This document shows, piece by piece, positions 58,401 to 64,000 of a stretch of 64,000 nt of DNA; position 1 is the stretch's first letter; the number at the start of each line of letters is the position of its first letter. The translations under genes and the position numbers were made by a program. Under the pieces are notes generated by a model. The model was not told the DNA's origin, made no database searches, and saw nothing but the letters and a program-made list of their open reading frames with translations. Origin of the DNA: Molanna angustata (lineage: Eukaryota > Arthropoda > Insecta > Trichoptera > Molannidae); NCBI GenBank assembly GCA_963576475.1, contig OY754980.1, forward strand, positions 24,954,986-25,018,985, given 5' to 3'.

Positions 58401-59974
58401 CAAAACTGTACATTAATATAATATTTCTGTGATTGACATTTTGAGAATTTCTGTTATACAGAAACCACCAAAATATTTTAGTTCCTAGTATTTGCACTTA
58501 ACCGTTTACATTATTGTAAACACACCACATAACAAAACTGTACATTAATATAATATTTCTGTGATTGACATTTTGAGAATTTCTGTTATACAGAAACCAC
58601 CAAAATATTTTAGTTCCTAGTATTTGCACTTAACCGTTTACATTATTGTAAACACACCACATAACAAAACTGTACATTAATATAATATTTCTGTGATTGA
58701 CATTTTGAGAATTTCTGTTATACAGAAACCACCAAAATATTTTAGTTCCTAGTATTTGCACTTAACCGTTTACATTATTGTAAACACACCACATAACAAA
58801 ACTGTACATTAATATAATATTTCTGTGATTGACATTTTGAGAATTTCTGTTATACAGAAACCACCAAAATATTTTAGTTCCTAGTATTTGCACTTAACCG
58901 TTTACATTATTGTAAACACACCACATAACAAAACTGTACATTAATATAATATTTCTGTGATTGACATTTTGAGAATTTGTGTTATGCAGAAACCACCAAA
59001 TGTTTTAGTTCCTAGTATTTGCACTTAACCGTTTACATTATTGTAAACACACCACATACAAAATTGTACATTAATATAATATTTCTGTGATTGACATTTT
59101 GAGAATTTGTGTTATGCAGAAACCACCAAAATGTTTTAGTTCCTAGTATTTGCACTTAACCGTTTACATTATTGTAAACACACCACATACAAAAACCATC
59201 ATGCCATGTCCCTTACGGGGTAGGCAGACTGAACAGTGCACCATATTCTTCTATATTGACAAAACATCCATCTCCTCATTTACACTCATGCACCACCTTT
59301 ACATATTCGTCTGTTATTCAGGCTATTTACGTTCCCATAGGAAGTAAATGTACAAATCTAAAAGAAACAGAGTGAAAACATGGGATACACTGAGAAGAAA
59401 TCATCATGATCATGTGATCGATTTTCGGAAAGCGCACGTTGTTCAAGATGGTTTTATGAGATTGCCTTATACAATTTGCTGGACTGCCTGGTTTTTGCAT
59501 AACGCAAATATCCAAAATGTCATTATTGTAGAAACAATTTTGCTATAAAATCTCTATATCATGAAAATATTATATCAAAGTATTGTTCATTTTGTGTTGC
59601 ATAGCAATCATTTTTTAACATATCTAATAGATGAAACGGTTAAAATCATTGAATTTTATCAAATGGATTTAAAAATTCATATAGAAGGAAAATTGGGTAT
59701 ATCTCATTTAGTGTCTTTTGTGGGTTAGCTATTTTCTGCATAACTACACTCGATTGTTCCTAGTTTATCCATACATATAGTTAGGTAGTGCATATATTTG
59801 GCATTTATACCATTTTTTAAAGCTTATACTAATGTCTTAATTTCAGAATCAGAATACTATGATGATGATGGTGACTTACCAGATACTTCGGCTGCTCCAG
59901 AAATGGAATCACTATCAAATATGTTACGTTCTCAAGATGATGATCAGGAATATTATGGATTTGACGACTACTAA
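46321..59974 (+). CDS. Brf1: BRF1, TFIIIB 90-kDa subunit (3' eight exons, gene partial at 5' end)
   Basis: BRF1 is the TFIIB-related subunit of TFIIIB, which binds TBP at tRNA and 5S genes in the nucleus and recruits RNA polymerase III. Exons are 46321-46470, 47293-47519, 48223-48337, 48576-48731, 50780-51004, 52991-53255, 56175-56371 and 59847-59974. All introns are GT/AG and the phases agree throughout, giving about 487 codons and a TAA stop. Visible in order: the second cyclin fold with the hallmark [18 protein letters not shown], a charged linker, homology domain II (TBP/Bdp1-binding) with REAIEKML-like [20 protein letters not shown], and an acidic, Tyr-rich C-terminus ending YYGFDDY. The zinc ribbon and first cyclin fold expected from the family are missing from what I can find, so earlier exons lie upstream. 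Introns grow from 0.2 kb to 3.5 kb towards the 3' end through transposon insertions. The family call is firm; the exon ends are read by eye from splice consensus and homology. Confidence 0.95.
47293..47519 (+). CDS. Brf1: BRF1 exon encoding the rest of cyclin fold 2
   Basis: A T-rich tract and CAG precede 47293. The exon completes the Ala codon and reads [20 protein letters not shown], then a helix [17 protein letters not shown] and the acidic [17 protein letters not shown] segment that follows the cyclin fold in BRF1. It ends exactly on a Lys codon (LQK) before GTATAT, phase 0. An in-frame extension to a stop at 47543 is intron read-through. Confidence 0.94.
47640..47669. repeat. Perfect 13-bp hairpin in BRF1 intron
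   Basis: CTTCGCGACATGT-TTCG-ACATGTCGCGAAG. GC-rich for its surroundings; probably the tip of a foldback element. Confidence 0.85.
47685..47800 (-). mobile_element. SINE fragment with tRNA-like head
   Basis: The reversed strand has GAGTTCGAACCTTACCC (B box) after a tRNA-like GCTTAGTAATCCAGTGATGG, then AAGCATTTTTGCTTAATTTA. A second copy with the same body is at 55590-55745. Confidence 0.55.
48223..48337 (+). CDS. Brf1: BRF1 exon, charged helical linker
   Basis: The acceptor is TTTTTAG/TTG. The 38 codons begin [20 protein letters not shown] and end LAGTLAKK before AAAG/GTTAGT. They are rich in Glu and Lys and probably helical, matching the position of the BRF1 linker after the cyclin folds. 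It is too short to stand out as an open frame and is supported by phase agreement with both neighbouring exons. Confidence 0.85.
48576..48731 (+). CDS. Brf1: BRF1 exon, acidic linker
   Basis: The acceptor is AAATTGCAG and the donor is TTAG/GTAATG. It reads [20 protein letters not shown] and continues through [19 protein letters not shown] to NASEL. This part is poorly conserved in the family, so support comes from open frame, splice sites and matching phases (1 to 1). The next intron holds a mariner and a hAT element. Confidence 0.82.
49095..50405 (+). mobile_element. Tc1/mariner-superfamily element, DD37D (maT-like)
   Basis: The terminal repeats CAGGGGTCGGCGTTCGAAGT and its near-complement at the right end (ACTTCGAGTGCCGACCCCTG) bound 1311 bp, flanked by TA on both sides. 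The transposase has a helix-turn-helix region ([20 protein letters not shown]), catalytic Asp in VFSDDNFF, in [11 protein letters not shown] and in [10 protein letters not shown]. There are 37 residues between the second and third Asp. In-frame stops at 49455-49457 and 49746-49748 inactivate it, and the region between those stops and 49790 is degraded. It lies in a BRF1 intron. Confidence 0.95.
49254..50306 (+). pseudogene. maT-like transposase, broken by stop codons
   Basis: Reading starts at the ATG at 49254, before which there is the left terminal repeat and untranslated leader. Two stop codons divide it into 49254-49457, 49458-49748 and 49749-50306. The N-terminal part is the DNA-binding domain, the last part carries [10 protein letters not shown] and the third catalytic Asp. 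The family length is about 340-350 residues, so little besides the stops is missing. Confidence 0.9.
50411..50691. mobile_element. Non-autonomous hAT element
   Basis: The ends CAGTGGTCCCCAACCTTTTT and TAGGTTGGGGACCACTG are inverted, enclosing 281 bp. The 8-bp duplication ATCTATAT is found at 50692-50699 and on the left side, where it is split by the mariner at 49095. Nothing is encoded. Confidence 0.93.
50780..51004 (+). CDS. Brf1: BRF1 exon, start of homology domain II
   Basis: The acceptor is ATTTTTCAG/GA. The exon ends [19 protein letters not shown], corresponding to the family segment in which a short acidic run (here [14 protein letters not shown]) precedes a Trp helix that contacts TBP. 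The donor is best placed after 51004 (AAAT/GTAATA): joining its T to TA at 52991 restores a Leu codon and continues LKEARLAKE, as in other BRF1 proteins. Confidence 0.9.
51299..51893 (-). mobile_element. LINE ORF2 C-terminus with RNase H end and CCHC motif
   Basis: The - strand reads [17 protein letters not shown] (end of an RNase H domain), [20 protein letters not shown] and [19 protein letters not shown] (zinc-knuckle-like), to a stop at 51389. A (TAA)n tail follows at 51299-51320. RNase H in ORF2 points to an I or R1-type group. Confidence 0.8.
52149..52831. mobile_element. Non-autonomous hAT element with 8-bp duplication
   Basis: The ends are CAGAGGTTCTCA and TTGGGAATCACTG, and the exact 8-bp duplication ATATAACA lies at 52141-52148 and 52832-52839. 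Length is 683 bp. No transposase domain is seen. Sub-terminal GGACCC and GGGTCC motifs are repeated. Confidence 0.9.
52991..53255 (+). CDS. Brf1: BRF1 exon, core of homology domain II
   Basis: The acceptor is ATAATTTTAG. The exon reads [20 protein letters not shown], a basic stretch that could act as a nuclear localisation signal, then [20 protein letters not shown] and [12 protein letters not shown], the most conserved part of BRF1 homology domain II. It ends in phase 2 before GTATGT. Confidence 0.93.
53425..53870. mobile_element. GGACGGAGCG-family MITE
   Basis: CGGACGGAGCGCAT near the left end (53437) is the complement of ATGCGCTCCGTCCG near the right end (53831). Internal motifs GTGCGTCCA and GCATTCCAACGATCTGATGC are shared with the half copy at 42376-42595. 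Superfamily not determined. Confidence 0.75.
53998..54140. mobile_element. Palindromic MITE, GAGTGACCACACGC ends
   Basis: GAGTGACCACACGCAATCAG is the imperfect complement of CTGACTGTGTGTGACCGCTC at the right end. The arms extend inward (GGAATATCAAAT with GATATTCTGAAAC), so almost the whole 143 bp can fold on itself. Confidence 0.75.
54240..55551 (-). mobile_element. LINE reverse transcriptase, truncated and frameshifted, (GAA)n tail
   Basis: Reading from 55551: [40 protein letters not shown], motif [12 protein letters not shown] and motif [16 protein letters not shown] frameshift falls just at the catalytic motif near 54980, where [11 protein letters not shown] is read in another frame. The second frame starts [17 protein letters not shown] and runs through [17 protein letters not shown] and [20 protein letters not shown] to a stop at 54260. 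A (GAA)n tail follows. It is RTE-like, with no endonuclease domain. Confidence 0.9.
55590..55745 (-). mobile_element. SINE fragment with tRNA-like head
   Basis: ACATACATTTCATACATTCC, TGAATTAACCATAAATGCTTG and ATCACCATCCAGTATTATGATTAG-like blocks parallel 47685-47800 in order and orientation. Confidence 0.55.
55764..56061. mobile_element. piggyBac-type MITE with TTAA duplication
   Basis: TTAA flanks at 55760-55763 and 56062-56065. The ends CCCTTTGAACACGT and ACGCGTTCAAAGAG are near-perfect inverted repeats. Two internal ATCGACTA-type palindromes lie near the left end. 298 bp, non-coding. Confidence 0.88.
56175..56371 (+). CDS. Brf1: BRF1 exon, Pro/Ser-rich tail
   Basis: The acceptor is ATTTTTGCAG/A and the donor is GCAG/GTATTT. 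The encoded segment is low complexity and rich in Pro, Ser, Val and Thr (for example [20 protein letters not shown]), as expected between homology domain II and the acidic C-terminus. The 3' end of an RTE-like LINE copy begins only about 10 bases inside the following intron. Confidence 0.85.
56381..56410 (-). mobile_element. RTE-like LINE, 3' part of a copy split by a later LINE
   Basis: CATACATACCATCATGCC and ATGTCCCTCA are the family's tail and last codons. The remainder of the same copy continues at 59196-59345 beyond the inserted LINE. Confidence 0.8.
56411..59195 (+). mobile_element. 5'-truncated LINE whose 3' UTR carries the 132-bp array
   Basis: The coding remnant reads (with a frameshift) [20 protein letters not shown] and [14 protein letters not shown], a usual reverse-transcriptase terminus, with a stop near 56685. 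Then come a T-rich spacer and 18 tandem units ending in AAAAA. CCATCATGCCATGTCCCT is present just before (56391-56408) and just after (59196-59213), the expected target duplication, so coding remnant and array inserted together or the array expanded inside the insertion. Confidence 0.82.
56816..59190. repeat. 132-bp tandem array, 18 copies
   Basis: ACTGTACATTAATATAATAT recurs every 132 bases from 56821 to 58933, and after a 2-base loss at 59063. Inner units appear identical; only the last two or so differ (GTGTTATGCAG for CTGTTATACAG). Each unit contains the hairpins TTCTGT-TAT-ACAGAA and GTTTACA-TTAT-TGTAAAC. It lies in the last BRF1 intron. Confidence 0.97.
59196..59345 (-). mobile_element. 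RTE-like LINE, 5' part of the split copy
   Basis: CCATCATGCCATGTCCCTTA (the duplicated target), ACGGGGTAGGCAG, then decayed family sequence to TATTTACGTTCCCAT. A possible + strand fragment of the same family follows at about 59360-59440 (HHDHVIDF). Confidence 0.75.
59847..59974 (+). CDS. Brf1: BRF1 terminal exon
   Basis: The acceptor is TTAATTTCAG. The exon reads [20 protein letters not shown], then [22 protein letters not shown] acidic and Tyr residues to a TAA at 59972-59974. An acidic terminus ending in Tyr is usual for BRF1. Phase 1 matches the preceding donor. No AATAAA follows closely; an ATTAAA occurs at 60195. Confidence 0.88.
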
Positions 59975-60938
59975 TGTGAATTGTTTTCAAATTTGAATAA
60001 CTGTCAAATGTTGAAGATTATACATACATATGGAAATAATATATTTTGAATTGTCTTTGACTATTTTCTTTTATGATTTACATGAAATTTGGATTATTGT
60101 GTATGAAAATATTTAGTACTAACTTGTTTTTTTTTAATGAGAAAAGTTTAAAAAATATTACTTTCTCATTATGTAATTATTATTACTATGTAACATTAAA
60201 TTTTTCAATGTGTTGACAAATGTATGAATGTGTTTTCTTGATGAACTTACAGTCCATATGATTTATTATGTTTGTTGTGTCCATAATTTAAAAATTAATA
60301 ATTAGAAAAGAAAACTGTTGTCTATGCAATGTAAAATCTTATTTGCGAATATCTAATAAGCTGGGGGTTATAAATAAGGTAGCATGATCATGTGAATGAT
60401 ATCTTTATCATGCCAAATACACACACGGAGAAAGGATCTCCGCTACAATTGTCTGTTATTCTTCAATTACAATTACAACATATGTACTTACCACCTTATT
60501 CTTCATTATAAAAGTAGGTTCTTAACGATAATTCGAAATTGGGTTCGGATTTGAGTATCAAGAGTAAGGCCACTTGATAATCTCATTTATATCAGGTGTC
60601 ATATTCGTCGTAGTTATTATAAGAAGGGACTGGAGATGTTTAATGTGAACTATTGAACATACACGAGACTTTTTCTGCATGCTATTTTTGCGTTTGGATA
60701 GATATCCACACTCTTAGAGTTGAAATTTTGTTATGTTGATTCTGGTCGTGGGCCACATCAATATTGTGCGAGGGCTACATGCCGTCTGCTGGCTATATTT
60801 TTGAAGAGACTATTTTAGAACATTCATTATGCACACAATCTTCACATATTTCACCCCTTGTCATGAATTTTAAAAATTATTTGTGGGGTTATTTTATTTA
60901 CATACATACATACATACATAAAACACATACATACATAC
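59975..60938. other. BRF1 3' UTR and AT-rich downstream DNA
   Basis: Probably the BRF1 3' UTR at first, then non-coding DNA ending in a (CATA)n run at 60896-60938 in which the next LINE sits. Confidence 0.5.
60195..60200 (+). terminator. Candidate BRF1 polyadenylation signal (ATTAAA)
   Basis: ATTAAA lies about 220 bases after the BRF1 stop and is followed by a T-rich stretch. AATAAA is absent from the first few hundred bases after the stop. AT-rich DNA produces such hexamers by chance, so this is only a candidate. Confidence 0.25.
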
Positions 60939-61330
60939 GTTAAGAAGAATTTGCAATAGAAGGATGTATGACAGGGTAAGAAATGAGGACATAAGGAAAG
61001 AATGTAAGTTGAAGAAAGATGTCATTACTAGAATGAAGGTGAACACATTGAGATGGTTTGGTCACATGGGGAGAATGAATGAGGAGCGCCTGACAAAGAA
61101 AATATACAGAGCGGAAAGGAATGGAATGAGAGGTCGGGGACGCCCAAAAAAGGGATGGATCGACCATGTGAACGATATTCTGAAAGACGGAAATGTTAGA
61201 AGTGTGAGCAACAGACGAACATGTATGAGACGATGCATGAATGTGGACGAGGCGAGAAATGCATGCCAGGATAGAAAAATGTGGCGTTTGGTTCTCTCTG
61301 CCTACCCCGCAAGGGACATGGCGTGATGGT
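60939..61330 (+). mobile_element. RTE-like LINE copy, single open frame
   Basis: The frame reads MYDRVRNEDIRKECKLKKDV, TRMKVNTLRWFGHMGRMNEE and RGRGRPKKGWIDHVNDILK to AYPARDMA and TGA at 61324-61326. It starts at TTAAGAAGAATTTGCAATAG inside a CATA microsatellite. Its tail is nearly absent. Confidence 0.9.
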
Positions 61331-61407
61331 TATTTTATTTACGAATGGAGAATATCTGCCGTACCCTGCAGTGTAAGTACTATGCCATTGTTCTAGACAC
61401 AATAAAG

Positions 61408-62715
61408 ACATACATACATACATACATACCATCACGCCATGTCCCTTACGGGGTAGGCAGAGAGAACCGAACGCCATATCTTTCTATCCTGGCACACATT
61501 CATAGCCTCGTCAACATTCATGCATCGTCTCATACATGTTCGTCTATTGTACATGCTTCTAACATTTCCGTCTTTCAGAATATCGTTCACATGGTCGTGC
61601 CATCCCTTTCTTGGGCGGCCCCGGCCTCTCAATCCATTCCTATCCGCATTGTATATTTTCTTCGTCAGGCGTTCCTCATTCATTCTACCCATGTGGCCAA
61701 ACCATCTCAGTGTGTTCACTTTCATTCTATTAATGATATCTTTCTTCATCTTACATTCTTTCCATATGTTCTCATTTCTTACCCTGTCATACATCGTTCT
61801 ATTGCAGATTCTTCTTAGCGATCTCATTTCAACAGCATTTATTCTGCTTTCATGCGACTTCTGCCAGGTCCAGGTTTCACTTGCATACGTCAATGTTGGC
61901 ACTAAGATAGCGTTATGAATGGCAACTTTGGCAGCCTTTGATATGTTGCGATCATTCATAACTGGTCTCAGTGCTCCATTCACTCTGTTTCCTGCCATAA
62001 CTCTTCTTTCGATATCCTTATCGGTCATCCATTCCGTTGAAACATGCTTCCCAGATATACATACTCGTCGACTTGCTCGAGCCATTCATTCTCTACTCTT
62101 ATTTTACACGCTGTTCTGCTTTCACTCTTTTCAAAGACCATTACCTTTGATTTGCTGGCATTCATTCTCAGACCGTTCTCTATGCATCCTTCATATACCA
62201 TGCTTACAAGATACTGTAACTCTTCCATACTTCAGCTAACAGTACTTTGTCATCTGCATACATCAAATCACGCACTATTACAGTACTTAATTTCAGACCC
62301 TTGCTTTCATCCTTAAGGGCTCTTATACAGAAGTCTATGTACAGGTTGAAGAGCCATGGAGACAGCACGCATCCCTGTCTAACGCCATTATTTATCGAGA
62401 ACCACGATGTTACTGTGTCGTTGACACGAACACATGCTTCGCTGTTCTCATATAATGACGCGATTGCGCGTATCAGCTTACTCTTCACTCCATACGCTGA
62501 TAGTATATCCCATAGTTTCTCTCTAACAACTTTATCATAGGCCTTTTCTAGGTCTATAAAGGCACAGAACAGTTTCTGGTTTTTATCCAGAACCTTCTCT
62601 GTGACCATTCGTAGAGAAAAAATTTGGTCTATACATCCTCTGCCGCCCACAAATGCTCCTTGGACATCCCATATCTTGCATTCAGTAACCTTTCGTACTC
62701 TTTTTATTTTCTTTT
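61408..62715 (-). mobile_element. RTE-like LINE, longest copy (reverse transcriptase to 3' end)
   Basis: Reading from 62715: KVTECKIWDVQGAFV, GRGCIDQIFSLRMVTEKVLD, motif A FIDLEKAYDKV, motif B GVRQGCVLSPWLFNLYIDF and catalytic MYADDKVLLAE, then a frameshift; GLRMNASKSKVMVFEKSESR and WLEQVDEYVYLGSMF, a second frameshift; RVMAGNRVNGALRPVMNDRN, YASETWTWQKSHESRINAVE and the C-terminus ending RDMA, stop and (TATG)n tail. The endonuclease is missing. It is the reference copy for the shorter family members in the window. Confidence 0.93.
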
Positions 62716-62839
62716 AATAATTTCAATATTTATATGATTTTATACAGTTAAAAAAGTAGATAGTTCAGTCTACATGGAGGGATATTTGAATGTTTATTCA
62801 AACAATTGGAGAATCCCCACCTGTGCGTGTAATGGCATA

Positions 62840-62998
62840 ACTTTTTGAGAAAGTGTAATGTTGTGTTAAAGAGCGGAACATAAGAAGCTCAGAAAATAAA
62901 CAAACATGTATGAGACAATCCTAGAATATGAATGAGGTGTTGGATGTTTGTCAAGATAAAAAAAATTGGTATGCCATTCTGTCTGGGACATAGTACAA
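62840..62998 (+). mobile_element. RTE-like LINE fragment
   Basis: AAGCTCAGAAAATAAACAAA, CATGTATGAGACAATC, GTCAAGATAAAAAAAATTGG and GGGACATAG keep the family order (RS.NKQTCMRQS, CQDKKNW, RDM) without the end. Confidence 0.6.
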
Positions 62999-63214
62999 CA
63001 AATATGTATGCCCTTAAATTGATTAAAGTTCCCCACACTGATTATATTATTATTATTTACTAATATTTTTTTTAGTATTTTGTAAGCTTTAATTTATTTT
63101 TTATTATTTGTGATTTTTTAGCATATCCACAATAAAACTGTAAATACTAATTTAAAATATTTAAATATTATTTTATGTAAGATTTTAGAAAAAAATATGC
63201 TGAAAGATTTAATA
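62999..63214. other. AT-rich non-coding DNA
   Basis: No supported feature. Confidence 0.3.
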
Positions 63215-63385
63215 CCTAATAATAATAATAGTAAACACTTTCTTGCACCCTACGCAAGTGGCGAGTTTATTACCATATGGCAATTCCTTCCAACTAACCA
63301 GTGTTTCCAGCCCAGAGAAGCAATATTTGTGTGAGAAATGAATTTAAAATAAATTTTTCCTCTGCTGGGAATCGAACCTGTACTT
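63215..63385 (-). mobile_element. SINE, truncated after the B box
   Basis: (AAT)n tail, GCGCAAG-like TACGCAAGTGGCGAG, ACCATATGGCAATTCC, AACTAACCAGTGTTTCCAG and CTCTGCTGGGAATCGAACC. The break point is almost the same as in 32635-32790. Confidence 0.8.
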
Positions 63386-63439
63386 TGATTTAGAAAACAA
63401 TTCTTCATTCCTTAATTTTTTTTTTCGAGATTGGCCCTC

Positions 63440-63512
63440 ATGTCTTAGTTTGATTGATATATCTGACTGCTGAGCCAATAGTCCCGGGTTCGATTTTCAG
63501 TGGAGGAACAGT
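63440..63512 (+). mobile_element. tRNA-like SINE head
   Basis: An A-box-like TCTTAGTTTGATTGATA and a B box GGGTTCGATTTTC 45 bases later, with the flanking CCCGG stem. The sequence is too diverged to be a working tRNA gene. Confidence 0.5.
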
Positions 63513-63534
63513 TTTTAATTGTATCTGGATGTGA

Positions 63535-63990
63535 GTCAAAATGTATCTCTTGGATGGCGCTACAACCCATATTGAGTCTTGGCCTCCTATACCTTTCGCC
63601 TTCAACTTATCCTGTTCTCTTGATGTCCTCTAACTAGCCACCTGAAGAAGCTTCGTAGCATCCCATCGTTGCCTGGGTCTTCCAACCACCCATCATCTTC
63701 CGCTTGGATGTCCATTCATTATTCTTTTAGGGACACGTGAATCAGGCATTTTTGGTACCTGTCCAACCCATCTTAATCTGAGCGACATTAAGTGTGAATT
63801 TTTTGGGGCCTGATACATGCTGTACAGTTCCTCCTTAGTTTGAATGCGCCACTGATCACCCTCTCTCGCCAGAATATAAATTTTCTTTCCTTTCAAAGAT
63901 ATCCAGTATCTGCGCCATGCTTACTGTCAGTGTAAGAGCCTTACACTCATAACTAACACAGTACTGTGACTGTTATATATGGTGATTTTA
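63535..63990 (-). mobile_element. LINE ORF2 C-terminal fragment
   Basis: The - strand reads MAQILDISLKGKKIYI-like sequence, EELYSMYQAPKNSHLMSLRL, RWVGQVPKMPDSRVPKRIMN and GHPSGR, followed by the ARYGL-like end near 63550. The same family as 36273-36545. Confidence 0.75.
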
Positions 63991-64000
63991 GCCTTTCTAC

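Noticed and set aside
56816..59190. CRISPR-like direct repeats
   Set aside because: Units are contiguous, 132 bp, without unique spacers, and lie in a eukaryotic intron. It is a minisatellite.

Overview
The window looks like animal, most probably insect and quite likely lepidopteran, nuclear DNA. It is strongly AT-rich, has short exons with GT/AG introns, and is dominated by decayed non-LTR retrotransposons, tRNA-derived SINEs and small terminal-inverted-repeat elements. No prokaryotic signature (operons, Shine-Dalgarno sites, CRISPR) is present. The order-level call is an inference from composition and repeat types, not from a database match.

The one gene I can identify firmly is BRF1, the TFIIIB subunit that recruits RNA polymerase III. 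Eight exons on the + strand (46321-59974) splice in frame to about 487 codons ending in a stop. They cover the second cyclin fold, the acidic linker, the TBP-binding homology domain II and the acidic C-terminus. The 5' exons (zinc ribbon and first cyclin fold) were not found and are either further upstream or missed. A second likely gene is represented by one GC-rich exon on the - strand (about 7293-7531) whose family I do not recognise.

Layout: 1-7.2 kb holds LINE, SINE and MITE debris, including a 98-bp tandem array attached to a LINE. 7.3-8.4 kb holds the unidentified exon next to a 148-bp minisatellite. 8.5-22 kb is mostly AT-rich non-coding DNA with a 17-bp-TIR MITE, LINE tails, a small LTR-like promoter with a duplicated tRNA-Trp-type primer binding site, and SINEs. 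22.9-25.6 kb is a Jockey-like LINE interrupted by another retrotransposon 3' end with a matching target duplication. 26-46 kb is further LINE, SINE and foldback debris with a long (AT)n tract. 46.3-60 kb is BRF1, with introns carrying a mariner, two hAT elements, a piggyBac-type MITE, LINEs and an 18-copy 132-bp array. 60-64 kb is mainly copies of one RTE-like LINE.

The most interesting result is about retrotransposon 3' ends. The 132-bp array lies inside a LINE insertion bounded by an 18-20 bp target-site duplication, so the array seems to have been carried as, or grown within, the LINE 3' UTR. Two other LINEs here also have tandem arrays in the 3' UTR position. Another LINE family has almost no 3' UTR: its stop codon sits against the tetranucleotide tail. 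A further family has a conserved double stem-loop at its 3' end with apparently compensatory changes, and a SINE family shares its 3' stem-loop with a LINE in the same window. I found no convincing new defence or metabolic system.
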